The notes: generated by a model from the sequence alone, not told the origin. Counted from the first letter of the stretch, positions 19,901 to 27,444 are shown. The stretch: 64,000 nt of DNA from Spartinivicinus marinus (GCF_026309355.1 NZ_JAPJZK010000001.1:2314501-2378500), one strand, 5' to 3'. Numbers and translations are program-made.

Positions 19901-21979
19901 AATAAAGTCAGTCGGGTTACCGCTATCATCAGTAATAGCCGTGATGGCAACAGCAGGTGGAGTTAAATCAATGGTCAGAGGCTGAGCAGTCGTTGCTGTG
20001 TTACCCGCAATATCCGTAGTAGATGCAGTGATATTGTGCGGCCCTTCTGGCAGTTGCGTCGGAGTATGGTCAATGCTCCAGGCACCATTGCCATCAGTGG
20101 GGACTGTGCCAATCGAGTTACCATCAATAAACACTTCTACGGTACTGTTCGGATTATTGGATGTACCTGAAATTACCAAGGTTTGGTCATTGGTAATAAA
20201 ATCTGAGGGGTTACCTGAGTCATCAGTAATCCCTGTGATATCAATAACTGGCGCAGTAACATCAATAGTAACCGGCTGAGTTGTTGTCGCCTGATTACCC
20301 GCTGGGTCGGTACTGGTCGCTGTTACCGTGTGAGGTCCTTCAGGTAGCTGGGTAGCGGTATGATCAATACTCCAGTTGCCATTGGGATCAACTTGTACAG
20401 TACCAATAGGTGTACCATCAATCTGCACTTCTACCGTGCTATTTGGCTCTGAAGTACCAGAGATAACCAGGGTTTGATCATTCGTAATAAAGTCAGTGGG
20501 ATTACCAGAGTCATCTGTTATTTGAGTAATCGCTACAGCAGGTGGTGTGACATCAATTGTGATAGGAAGCTCTGTCGATGTCGCTGTATTACCAGACTGA
20601 TCTGTTACTGTTGCAGTAATAGTATGAGGACCTTCTGGTATGCTGGTAGCCGTATGATCTATGGTCCAGTTGCCATTTCCATCACTGGGTACCGTACCAA
20701 TTGAGGTGCCATCGATAAACACCTCAACTGTACTATTAGGTTCTGCTGTTCCGCTAATTTCAAGGGTTTGATCAGAAGTAATGTAATCAGTCGGGTTACC
20801 GGTGTCATCGGTAATTGCTGTCACCGCCACGTTCGGCTGCAAGGTAATAGCTGTAGTCGCTGTAGCCGTATTATTATGAGGGTCTGTTCCAACCGCTTGA
20901 ACCGTGATATTGCCTGACTGCAATGGAGTAAGATCAACCTCATTACCTGTTAATGACCATTTGCCATTAGGGTCAGTAGTAACCAGCTTACTGACCACTT
21001 CACCATTCGCTTCATCAATAAAGCTAACAACCACTTTGGTATTAGGCTCAGAGGTACCAGAAACCAATACATCTGTCTGTTCAGCGACATCAACAACATT
21101 GTCGATTTCAATGGGGCCATCGATAGTGATGAATGTTGAGGTGTCGGTAATACTGACAGGAGCTTGAGTTGGGGGTGAGGTATTGCCGTTTTCATCGGTA
21201 GTTGTACCGGTGGCAGTAATTACTCGACCAACAGGAAGAGGGTCTGTAGGTGTTACTTTCCAGAAGCCATCAGGCCCTGCTTTAGTGGTTAGTACTTGAT
21301 TACCCACTAATAGGGTTACAGTGCTATTGGGGGTTGCTGTACCGGTAATATCCGGTGTTGCATCATCGGTTGGTCCAACAGGGTTAATCACCAGAAAGGG
21401 AACTGATGGCCCCAGACTTGCTGCCGCTATTTCTGCTGAAACACCAGCTGCAACATCTCCCACTTCTCGCTCAATGGCCGCACCCGTTAAACCGGCAGGC
21501 CCAGTAGTATCAAACCCTGCATCAGCTATGGTTTCATGAGCATCCCGAGCGAGCACCATGCCTCCCTCAGCACCTTCACTGTGATCAATAGTCGCTGCTG
21601 CTTGTCGCCCTGATGTACCCGCTGCGGTAGCATCTGCTACTTGAGTAGGATCTGCCCCTGCTTGTAATGCTTGTTGAATGGCGGAAACATCTGTAGCCGC
21701 TTCTTCTGCATCGGCTACTTCATGCTTTTCAGGAATAACATCTTCATCTAACACCGTTGAATCTTCAGGTCCCATATCCATAGAAGAGCCATCAGTAAAC
21801 TCAACCAGAATAACCCCTGATTTATTTATTATTTTTTCAAATGGATAAACAGGATCTCCCACGTTTAATTCGCGAGTAGCCCCTGTCGATGAAACTGCTA
21901 CCGCTTCACCTGTTAGTTTTTTAACAAATCCAATTGGGTCTGGTGTTATATTTGTTAAATCATCCTTTTCATTTGCCAT
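13922..21979 (-). CDS. giant retention-module adhesin with Ig-like tandem repeats and PA14 domain
   Basis: 2685 aa. The N-terminal retention module (GFVKKLTGEAVAVSS, GDPVYPFEKI) ends in TAAG at 118-121. Two diverged Ig-like domains are followed by ten tandem repeats of about 98 aa (residues 384-1361) of the type ITDDSGNPTDFITNDQ...STVEVFIDG...IDHTAT..LPEGPHNITA. Next come cadherin-like units (LDINEGQTVVL), a PA14-like domain at about 1800-1950 (GLVGEYYG, LSALHDDGISIDIGG), a carbohydrate-binding-like beta domain at about 2250-2410 (IEVRGWSGDFYTANSGTHFI), RTX repeats at about 2530-2570 and a C-terminus ending LVIDQ. It is predicted to be a cell-surface adhesin for attachment or biofilm, exported by type I secretion. 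GGAGACG precedes the ATG; it has its own promoter box and terminator. Confidence 0.9.
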   Translation of the reverse strand: MANEKDDLTNITPDPIGFVKKLTGEAVAVSSTGATRELNVGDPVYPFEKIINKSGVILVEFTDGSSMDMGPEDSTVLDEDVIPEKHEVADAEEAATDVSAIQQALQAGADPTQVADATAAGTSGRQAAATIDHSEGAEGGMVLARDAHETIADAGFDTTGPAGLTGAAIEREVGDVAAGVSAEIAAASLGPSVPFLVINPVGPTDDATPDITGTATPNSTVTLLVGNQVLTTKAGPDGFWKVTPTDPLPVGRVITATGTTTDENGNTSPPTQAPVSITDTSTFITIDGPIEIDNVVDVAEQTDVLVSGTSEPNTKVVVSFIDEANGEVVSKLVTTDPNGKWSLTGNEVDLTPLQSGNITVQAVGTDPHNNTATATTAITLQPNVAVTAITDDTGNPTDYITSDQTLEISGTAEPNSTVEVFIDGTSIGTVPSDGNGNWTIDHTATSIPEGPHTITATVTDQSGNTATSTELPITIDVTPPAVAITQITDDSGNPTDFITNDQTLVISGTSEPNSTVEVQIDGTPIGTVQVDPNGNWSIDHTATQLPEGPHTVTATSTDPAGNQATTTQPVTIDVTAPVIDITGITDDSGNPSDFITNDQTLVISGTSNNPNSTVEVFIDGNSIGTVPTDGNGAWSIDHTPTQLPEGPHNITASTTDIAGNTATTAQPLTIDLTPPAVAITAITDDSGNPTDFITNDQNLVISGTTDSPTNTVEVFIDGVSIGNAVVDPNGNWNIDHTATTLPEGPHNITATSTDPAGNKTDTDQPLTIDVTAPVIAITAITDDTGNPTDFVTTDQTLVISGTSNNPNSTVEVFIDGNSIGTVPTDGSGAWSIDHTATTLPEGSYNITATTTDVAGNPATANQPLTIDLTPPAISITAITDDSGTPADFITNDQNLVISGTTDNPGNTVEVFIDGVSIGNAVVDPNGNWNIDHTATTLPEGQHNITATSTDPSGQQVTTSQPLTIDVTAPVIDITGITDDSGNPTDFITNDQTLVISGTSNNPNSTVEIFIDGGSIGTVPTDASGNWSIDHTATSLPEGPHNITATTIDTAGNIANTAQPLTIDVTAPVIDITGITDDSGNPTDFITNDQTLVISGTSNNPNSMVEVFIDGGSIGTVPTDASGNWSIDHTSTNLPEGPHNITATTIDTAGNIANTAQPLTIDVTAPVVDITAITDDSGTPADFITNDQTLVISGTSNNPNSTVEIFIDGTSIGTTPTDASGNWSIDHTATNLPEGPHNITASTTDVAGNTGTTDQPLTIDLTPPAVSITAITDDSGTPADFVTNDQTLVISGTTDNAANNVDVFIDNVLIGTAVVDQNGNWSIDHTATNLPEGPHNITATATDSAGNKADTDQPLTIDISAPSITSPDNFSIEENSPAGTVVGSVAAADATNVTYSFQGGALTSPDGYFAIDPNSGEISLTQAGADTAAANGLLDYESGIHADSLGIVVSDSAGNQSTQQLTINITDVNEPPQITANTLDINEGQTVVLNSANLAATDPETNDPALIFTVDTVQNGQFELVGNPGAPVTSFTQQQVIDGEVQFVHNGTDNPPSYNVTVTDEGGLTDTGAVAVNFTAVNEPPTITDNTLDINEGQTVVLTSTNLAATDPETNDPDLVFTVSNIQNGQFQLVSNNSVVTSFTQAQVTNGEIQFVHNGSENPPSYTVTVTDEGGLTDTSNVGVNFTNVNEAPVVGDIELSQVLEDNVLVINQSDLLANSSDPDGDTLSVTSLSVDPQFGSLVDNGNGTWTFTPTEHYSGDDVPFSFTVSDGALTTSGTAMLDIIPDADIPNLNIGDPSMGPGNGLVGEYYGVETAVGTYNLSNVAGTVANNNPDATFVSTAINYTGGIDSLGTGNSLQQFLKQDATSLSADPGDTSHGVINLKGFIYLEAGTYTLSALHDDGISIDIGGENVLTREGFAGTRIDSTFTIDNSGVYSFNLDYYDQGSIHNLDLLLGLQGQQLQPLSQSFTYQTLTDAENAVDDGGLVYVDNPSGMDYYTVTGNTGYEDTFIDLVDLNAALVDVDGSESLVMNLENIPVGAELTDGTNKFIATAGNTTVDMSVGWNLSNLSIKPPANFNGTFDLNFKATSIEQLNNDQAANSQTITVTVLPVADVPTASDFTIDLNEQVTTDGDSSDEFTTYSFSQSDFTDASKGNYFDEQGDALSSITITSLPTNGTLLFNGNPVTAGQIINAGDINNLSFRADSNASGDNFASFDYQVSDGTDTSDAQTINFNIAAQADQPVIDIATEQQTNVFTSSFEGATGVAAGQASFVDTVDGWLTASNSKIEVRGWSGDFYTANSGTHFIELNDDPTNQFPDALNIYRDINTEAGAKYELSFYYSPRPGYDAETTKIEVWWDGKLIDTIAQNGGTDQNVANTWQQYNYTLAGDGTSARLEFRAAGDPRSGGRGAFLDDVQLTETRGGSATGYEDTTIKLPDITVTSVDPGEQVTYSLSGMPVSAVISDGVNSEVFSGGQLDISNWTLSNLSITPPPGHKADIDLTFTATATEPSTGHSTQATETIHVDILSLPEQVGSPQYVDGDTSANVLTGGDGIDFISGGFGHDTLTGGEGADQFIWHRDDSGALTNEGVVTVAPDPNNPQIDHVTDFEAHKDILNVKDLLASENAQNIDDYLTLNFSGGSTTIDVSPNGDGQVYQKIVLDNVDLSTQYGGGSSHDIIQNMILEGTLVIDQ
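17897..20830 (-). repeat. ten tandem Ig-like repeats of about 294 bp
   Basis: This coding tandem array lies inside the 2685-aa adhesin. Units 3, 5, 7, 8 and 9 share one form (SNNPNSTVE, TVPTD, preceded by DVTAPV). Units 4, 6 and 10 share another (GNAVVD or GTAVVD, preceded by DLTPPA). Units 7 and 8 are nearly identical, which suggests a recent duplication. Confidence 0.9.
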
Positions 21980-22043
21980 CAGTCGTCTCCGCTACTACAG
22001 GATAAAAAAAAACCTGTGTAATTTTTAGGCTAATAACAAATAT

Positions 22044-22078
22044 GTCACAATGGTACATAGGTACTAATCACACAAATT
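22044..22078 (-). promoter_or_regulatory. shared 35-bp adhesin box, copy 2
   Basis: Pieces are GTCACAATGGTAC, ATAG, GTACTAATCACACAAATT on the plus strand. It ends 64 bp before the ATG of the 2685-aa gene. It matches copies 3 and 4 most closely in the GTACTAATCACA half. Confidence 0.75.
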
Positions 22079-22144
22079 TAACGACATACCGCAACATTTT
22101 TTAACAAACCGCGAAACAAATAATGATATTTAAAGGGAAAAGAA

Positions 22145-22176
22145 ATAAGCACCATTTTTTTGGTTATGGTGCTTAT
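22145..22176 (-). terminator. probable terminator after the 944-aa adhesin gene
   Basis: An 11-bp perfect stem (ATAAGCACCAT at 22145-22155 with 22166-22176) has a 10-nt loop. On the minus strand it is followed by TTCTTTTCCCTTT, a moderately U-rich tail. It lies about 40 bp past the stop codon. Confidence 0.6.
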
Positions 22177-22216
22177 AAAAGGGAAAGAATGAAAATAAGG
22201 AAATAAAAACGAAAAT

Positions 22217-25051
22217 TTAATCCACGATTAAATGGCCATCATCCAACAAATTATCAATTAATTCTGTTGTATCCGTTGTGCCATAATGACTAGACAAGTC
22301 AACGTTTTCCAAAACAATTTGTTGAGTAATTTCACCGTTGCCAGCATGACTAACATTAATAGTGGTTGAGCCATTCTCAAAATTAAACGCTAAATACTGC
22401 TCTAAGCTATTAACGTCTTCATCAATGAGTAAGTCTGCTACGTTAAGTGCGTCTCCCTGTTGGGTATTAAAATCCTTAATAATATCAACTGCAGGCAGCT
22501 GATTTGTCCCTTGGTCTAGCTCAGACCAAATAAATTGATCGCCGCCATTAGCTCCAGTTAATTGATCATTACCTGCTCCACCTGCTATTAAATCGATAGT
22601 GTCCCCTCCTAACAACACATCATCAGTGGCTCCCCCTGTTAAATTGTCTGTTAAAGTGATATTTAAATTGGCTTGCGCCGCAAGTTCACCATCAGATAAT
22701 TGATAGTTAAATTCCTCAGATAACTCCCCTGAATGCAATGCTTTCACTTCAGTATCAGTTAAAACACGGTTATAAACCAACCCATCATCCACCAAGCCTT
22801 TAAAATAATTTGGGCTATTATCAACCCTTGCAATACCATCATTATCTAAAAATACATTCTGGTCGCCGGTACGACCAATGCTGATATCACCTGGATGCCG
22901 ATAAAGCAGATCACCCTGCACTTGCTGAAAACGATCACCATCTAAATAGCCTGTTAACTGTTGGTTATCAGGGTCTAACACAAGAGCAACATGATGCCAC
23001 TCACTAGTATCTAAATTAGTAATATCCACCTTGGCATAACTGCCTTGCCAATTAATATTATCGGGCCGGTTATAACCACCAACAATAAGCTCACCGTTTT
23101 CGATATAAATCACCAGACCGCGAACATTACCGCCTTCCTCAAATATAACCTGACGACTATCTAAATCAGTGCCATCAACTTTAAATCCAAAACTGATTGA
23201 GCGCCCTGAAAATCCTGATCCTCCAATGGGTTTATTATGCGAGTAATTATTAATTTCTTTGGAGTTATTAATATCAATATAATCGCCAGCACCATCCAAA
23301 CTGAGTGCTTTTCCGCTAATAGCCTCATCAACTAAACTGGCATTACCTCTTAGCCGACCTTTATCATTTATTTGATCTGCTGTTGCAATATCATCAAAAT
23401 GATTGCCTTTAAGTTCATCGAATGCCCAATGAGCTACCAACCCCTCATCTAGATTAATAATATGTTGTTGATAACTGTAACTACCATCTTGCTGAATGGT
23501 TAAATCACCATACAAACCATTAATGACATTATTACCTACACCCAGTTGAACTCCATTAACCTCAGCAACAGTTAAACTATCCCCATCAGGGTCACTATCA
23601 TTAATAAGCACATTGCCTGTTAAACTGGTGGTTGCTCCTAACTTAATAAATCCTGTATCGTCTTCTCCGGTAGGTAACTCATTGACATTAGTGATATTAA
23701 TATTAATTAATTGACTGGTTTGATTACCTAAATTATCCGTTGCTATTACCGTTAGCTCAGCAAAATTAGGATTAGTTTCAAAATCTAATAAATTGGCTGC
23801 TGCACCTGCATTGGTAAGAGTAATTACCCCTGTTTCACTATTAATTTCAAATAAGTCAGTTGCCGTATCTAGCTGATAACTCATAGGGCCATTTATATCA
23901 GTTGCTGTCACCTGTCCAACTATATCTCCTGCTGCACTTTGTTCTGCTAGATCAAAATCGATGGCATTAATTACTGGGCCAGTGCTATCAATAGTAACTA
24001 TTTCTGTTACTTCTGTAGATTGGTTACCGCTATCATCCGTCGCACTTACAGTGACTGTGTGGCTACCATCTGCTAATAATTGGGGAGCTACACTCCAGCT
24101 ACCGTCCGCAGCAGCTACCGTAGCAATAGTTTGTCCTGCCACAAAGATTGTTATTGCACTACCAGGCTCAGCAGTACCTGAAATAACAGGTGTATTATTA
24201 TTGGTTAAACCAATTGCATTTAAACTGATAGCTGGTGGCGTAGTGTCTTCAGGTTCTACAGATGGGTTTTCATCCAGAGTTTCAGTAGCCTCTGGAAATT
24301 GTTCATCAGGTAATTCAGGTGGGGTAGTTTCATCAGGAAATTCCGTGGGCGCTGGCCCTATTGGTAATTCAGAAGGAGCAGGCTCTGATGGCACTTCAGG
24401 CTGGTTTGGAATATCGGGTTCACCCACAGTTATCGCTACATTACTTACTAAAGGATTTGCTGCTGCATTTTCTGTAACACCACTGCTAGTGGCTGCGCTA
24501 ACAGCAAAACCACCTAGCCCCGTAATTAATTCATCAGCTTCTTGCTCAGAAGCTGTATCAGCAAGTTCTGTTAGGCTAGCATCACCTGTAGTAAACCCAC
24601 TTGTTGCTAAGGTTGTGGAGCCATCTCGGGCAATAGTAGCTAGCCCACTTGAACCATCACCACTTACAGTATCAGGAGAAGTACCTGCTGCTGGTCCAGC
24701 GGCTGTTGGCTCTAACACCTGGGTAGGATCTGCTCCCGCTAATAAAGCTTGTTGCAATGCATCAACATCTGTTGCTGCTGAAGCTACCTCTTCGGTATTG
24801 GCAATATCAAATACATCTTGATCCAAAACCGTTTGGTCACCTGGTCCCATATCCAGCCAAGAGCCATCAGTAAACTCAACAACTATCACACCATGGTGGT
24901 TGATAAGCTTATCGAAGGGATAAACTGGATCGCCCGAGTGTAACGGTCGATGGTTTCCACTGGCAGCAACAGCCGTTGCTTGAGACACTTGTTTTACAAA
25001 GCCAATGGATTGGGGAACTGGGTCAACTGAATCACTCTGACGAGCAGCCAT
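22217..25051 (-). CDS. retention-module RTX adhesin with LamG domain
   Basis: 944 aa. The retention module (SIGFVKQVSQATAVAA, GDPVYPFDKLI, VEFTDGSWLDMGPGDQTVL) ends in TAAG at 116-119. A Pro/Glu-rich linker, an Ig-like unit and a cadherin-like unit (FDLAEQSAAGDIVGQVTATD) follow. A laminin-G/concanavalin-like domain lies at about 537-772 (LVAHWAFDELKG, WHHVALVLDPDNQQLTGYLDG). RTX repeats (GGDTIDLIAGGAGNDQLTG) and a type I secretion tail ending HLIVD complete it. The ATG at 25051 was chosen over an upstream GTG (25081) because AGGAGG lies directly before it and because it places the shared promoter box at the same distance as in the paralogs. Confidence 0.88.
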   Translation of the reverse strand: MAARQSDSVDPVPQSIGFVKQVSQATAVAASGNHRPLHSGDPVYPFDKLINHHGVIVVEFTDGSWLDMGPGDQTVLDQDVFDIANTEEVASAATDVDALQQALLAGADPTQVLEPTAAGPAAGTSPDTVSGDGSSGLATIARDGSTTLATSGFTTGDASLTELADTASEQEADELITGLGGFAVSAATSSGVTENAAANPLVSNVAITVGEPDIPNQPEVPSEPAPSELPIGPAPTEFPDETTPPELPDEQFPEATETLDENPSVEPEDTTPPAISLNAIGLTNNNTPVISGTAEPGSAITIFVAGQTIATVAAADGSWSVAPQLLADGSHTVTVSATDDSGNQSTEVTEIVTIDSTGPVINAIDFDLAEQSAAGDIVGQVTATDINGPMSYQLDTATDLFEINSETGVITLTNAGAAANLLDFETNPNFAELTVIATDNLGNQTSQLININITNVNELPTGEDDTGFIKLGATTSLTGNVLINDSDPDGDSLTVAEVNGVQLGVGNNVINGLYGDLTIQQDGSYSYQQHIINLDEGLVAHWAFDELKGNHFDDIATADQINDKGRLRGNASLVDEAISGKALSLDGAGDYIDINNSKEINNYSHNKPIGGSGFSGRSISFGFKVDGTDLDSRQVIFEEGGNVRGLVIYIENGELIVGGYNRPDNINWQGSYAKVDITNLDTSEWHHVALVLDPDNQQLTGYLDGDRFQQVQGDLLYRHPGDISIGRTGDQNVFLDNDGIARVDNSPNYFKGLVDDGLVYNRVLTDTEVKALHSGELSEEFNYQLSDGELAAQANLNITLTDNLTGGATDDVLLGGDTIDLIAGGAGNDQLTGANGGDQFIWSELDQGTNQLPAVDIIKDFNTQQGDALNVADLLIDEDVNSLEQYLAFNFENGSTTINVSHAGNGEITQQIVLENVDLSSHYGTTDTTELIDNLLDDGHLIVD

Positions 25052-25113
25052 ACCGTACCTCCTGACAATATGGGAGAACACTTGGCTTTAGTTGTAACTA
25101 AAATGCAAACTAT

Positions 25114-25148
25114 GTCACAACTGTACTTAGGTACTAATCACACTATTA
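25114..25148 (-). promoter_or_regulatory. shared 35-bp adhesin box, copy 3
   Basis: Pieces are GTCACAACTGTAC, TTAG, GTACTAATCACAC, with a diverged last few bases. It ends 62 bp before the ATG at 25051, supporting that start. Confidence 0.72.
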
Positions 25149-25227
25149 ACTAGACCCAACCAGTTATAACCACAAAATTAATAGTATTTGTTTTCATAAA
25201 CTAGACTGAATACTTCTATATAAATGC

Positions 25228-25253
25228 AAAAAGCCAGCAATTGCTGGCTTTTT
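25228..25253 (-). terminator. rho-independent terminator after the 385-aa gene
   Basis: GCCAGC-AATT-GCTGGC (25233-25248) is flanked by an A-run and a T-run. It has the same stem as the terminator at 13884, consistent with duplication of whole gene-plus-terminator units. Confidence 0.85.
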
Positions 25254-25280
25254 AACTATTTTTTAGAATGATTTTATAAC

Positions 25281-26438
25281 TTATACATCATACTGATTAT
25301 CATCATTTTCTATATAGTTTTTTAAAGGCAATATAGAAAGTTGAGGATTTTCACTGCATGCGAAATTAGACGTCAAAACCTGACCAGGAAAAATAAGATC
25401 ATCCCCATCACTATCTTCAATTAAGTCATTTGAGTTCAACGAATTACTCTCTACGATAGATAAGTTTTCCTTACTCACAGAATACTTTACTACTATTTCG
25501 TCACGCTCAGCTCCGTCAGTGACCGTTACCAATAACTTAACACTTAAAGTATTTGTCTCAAATCCCTGAGCAGGAATAAACTGCCAAGCATTTTCTTTGG
25601 CTAGATAAAAGAGATCGCCTAACTCACTACACCCTAAGTCAACATCCTCAATAAAAATATTTTTTAAATTACCTTTATATAATCCTGTTAACTCTTCCGC
25701 TGCGATTAGTTTACTTTTAGACTTACCGATTTCATCGTACATTTTAAAGCGTTCTCTTGAAGAATCTATAATGTCCGATACGTCTTCTGTTACTTGCTTC
25801 GTTGCTTCTTTACTAGATGGATTCAATGTTGTATCTGTTGCTTTAATAATTTCAGTTAATACAGGATACTCCACTGAGGTTTCAGGGTTATCACTCTCTA
25901 ACTGATTTATACTATTAAATAAAACCAAATCCTCAGTTAAAATATCATCCATAAATAAAGGCTGCTGTTTGTTATCAACTAGCTTTTGTACTTCAATGGT
26001 TGATTCTGACAATTCAGTTTTCAATGAACTTTCCGCAAAATCCCTTTCAATTATCGTGTGAGTAGTAGCACCCTGATTTATCGAGTTATTTTCAACTGCA
26101 TCATCATTTACTAATTTACTTTGAACACTCTGTAAAGTTTCAGAGTTAGTGCTCGATTCGCTTAACTGCTGTTCTATATCTTCACTAGAAAAAACTTCTT
26201 CGGTTAAAACTATAAAGTCCTTATCACCTAAAGTTATCTGGCTACCATCAACAAACTCAAGTACTGTTTCAGCTCCTTGAGTTAAAACTTTATCTTTACG
26301 AAACAGTGAACCACCTACCTCAGCAAGCCGCTGTAAACCAGTTTCAGAAATGATAACTACTTTGCCAGTTACTGACTTAATGTGCCCAATAGCAATCTGG
26401 CTATGGGATGAGAGAGAATCTGAAACCTGGTTTGTCAT
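25281..26438 (-). CDS. orphan retention-module protein without TAAG or RTX tail
   Basis: 385 aa. The N-terminus aligns with the retention modules of its three neighbours (IGHIKSVTGKVVIISETG, DKVLTQGAETVLEFVDGSQITLGDKDFIVLTEEVF). However, GDPVYP is replaced by GGSLFR, and the TAAG region reads NQGATTHT. The rest is acidic and low in recognisable domains; there are no Ig repeats and no Gly/Asp RTX repeats, and the C-terminus (LPLKNYIENDDNQYDV) is unlike the secretion tails of the others. A short beta-like stretch (LSVKLLVTVTDGAERDEIVVKYSV) is cadherin-like. It has its own promoter box, AGAGGCGG Shine-Dalgarno and terminator, so it looks expressed rather than decayed. Whether it is secreted is unclear. 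Confidence 0.75.
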   Translation of the reverse strand: MTNQVSDSLSSHSQIAIGHIKSVTGKVVIISETGLQRLAEVGGSLFRKDKVLTQGAETVLEFVDGSQITLGDKDFIVLTEEVFSSEDIEQQLSESSTNSETLQSVQSKLVNDDAVENNSINQGATTHTIIERDFAESSLKTELSESTIEVQKLVDNKQQPLFMDDILTEDLVLFNSINQLESDNPETSVEYPVLTEIIKATDTTLNPSSKEATKQVTEDVSDIIDSSRERFKMYDEIGKSKSKLIAAEELTGLYKGNLKNIFIEDVDLGCSELGDLFYLAKENAWQFIPAQGFETNTLSVKLLVTVTDGAERDEIVVKYSVSKENLSIVESNSLNSNDLIEDSDGDDLIFPGQVLTSNFACSENPQLSILPLKNYIENDDNQYDV

Positions 26439-26788
26439 TGCCGCCTCTATATTAACTGCTCAGTCAAAAAAAGGCGCAAATTTAAGGAAATCTGCTTTAT
26501 TTCACAATTGTACCCTGGTACTAATCACAAAAACACCTATATCAAAAACTTTAATTCTATTTAGAAGTAAATAAAGCAAAACACATAACTTTATGTTATT
26601 AAGCTAGCAAAACATGGAATGTCCAAGCAACTCAGCCAATACTTAAATAAAGCCTTATCAATAACAAGTGTTGAAATAATTGCTCTAGGTTAATGATATA
26701 TTGCAAATTTTCAGTTTAAATAAATACAAAACAAGTAAATTAATGAATACAACTAGCAGTTCCAGCAAAGCTAATCTGAGGATTTATA
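26439..26788. promoter_or_regulatory. divergent promoter region, adhesin and DUF4404 genes
   Basis: A 350-bp AT-rich gap. Its left part holds the fourth adhesin box. The right part holds no clear operator or hairpin, only a good GAGG ribosome-binding site for the plus-strand gene. Confidence 0.5.
26501..26535 (-). promoter_or_regulatory. shared 35-bp adhesin box, copy 4
   Basis: Pieces are TTCACAATTGTAC, CCTG, GTACTAATCACAAAAA. It ends 62 bp before the ATG of the 385-aa gene. Downstream, TTGTGA and TTAAAT 16 bp apart fit a sigma-70 promoter. Confidence 0.72.
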
Positions 26789-27055
26789 ATGGCACCGAAA
26801 CGACTTCAACCCCATGTAGATCAAATTCAAAATATTATCCAGGCAATGGATGCAGCTGACGAATGTACCACAGGTGAACTCAAAGCCATTGCTGAAGAAC
26901 TTAACCTGGCTATCGCCAACCCAAAGCAAGGTACACCTGTTGAAACAATCATTGATCAGTTAGAACAAGAATTAATCAAATTTTCAGATAAGCACCCTGC
27001 TTTGGCTGAAGCAATACAACAACTACTGGATGGTTTAAAAAATATAGGCGTCTAA
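26789..27055 (+). CDS. DUF4404 family protein
   Basis: The 88-aa protein is predicted to be all helical (LQPHVDQIQNIIQAMD, ELKAIAEELNLAIANP, VETIIDQLEQELIKFSDKHPALAEAIQQLLDGLKNIGV). The length and the closing HPxLAxxIxxLxDxLxxIGI-type segment match DUF4404, a small gammaproteobacterial family of unknown function. GAGGATTT lies just upstream of the ATG. It is monocistronic here and is followed by a MITE copy. Confidence 0.8.
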   Translation: MAPKRLQPHVDQIQNIIQAMDAADECTTGELKAIAEELNLAIANPKQGTPVETIIDQLEQELIKFSDKHPALAEAIQQLLDGLKNIGV

Positions 27056-27115
27056 AAAAATATAACATTTTTATGGCTTTACAACGCCTGTAGTATCGCC
27101 TATATCCATAAAGAC

Positions 27116-27396
27116 TATTACTCTTCGCGAATAATTTTTAGGCTTTGTTATCTTCGCTCTTGACCACCAAGGATGGTGGAAATGCAGATAATGCAGGAGC
27201 TATTAACTGTCACCCCAGTCATTTATTGAACATAAACTCCTGGGGGCAAGTCTGCTACTGTAAGACTTGCGGTAGCTACTTTAATTTATAAAGAAAGTGC
27301 TACTGGAACTCATTGCTTGATGCCTCGCCTAATAAAACTTCGCTGTGAGTATATACTTGTAGATATCTACACCTAAAATGAGTTGTACTGGGTATA
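27116..27396. mobile_element. MITE-like element, copy 3 (long form)
   Basis: This 281-bp copy has a left end TATTACTCTTCGCGAATA running into TTTTTAGG, and a right end CCTAAAATGAG...GGGTATA. The interior carries GGGGGCAAGTCTGCTACTG and TAAGACTTGCGGTAGC, shared in inverse orientation with the copy at 57926. It fills most of the 389-bp gap between the DUF4404 gene and the next gene; nothing else was seen in the gap. Confidence 0.65.
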
Positions 27397-27444
27397 TATA
27401 ACTCTGGGTATAAACTATAGAGCTTATAAGACGGACCGCTAATA

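Noticed and set aside
17897-20830. Regular repeats that at first resemble a CRISPR array
   Set aside because: The period is about 294 bp, the units are in frame and encode Ig-like domains; there are no short palindromic repeats with unique spacers.
25052-25081. GTG start of the 944-aa adhesin gene at 25081
   Set aside because: The ATG at 25051 has AGGAGG right before it and keeps the promoter-box spacing shared with its paralogs.
13669-26535. The shared adhesin box as a CRP or sigma-54 site
   Set aside because: There is no TGTGA-N6-TCACA palindrome and no GG-N10-GC pair; the GTAC-N4-GTAC core fits neither.
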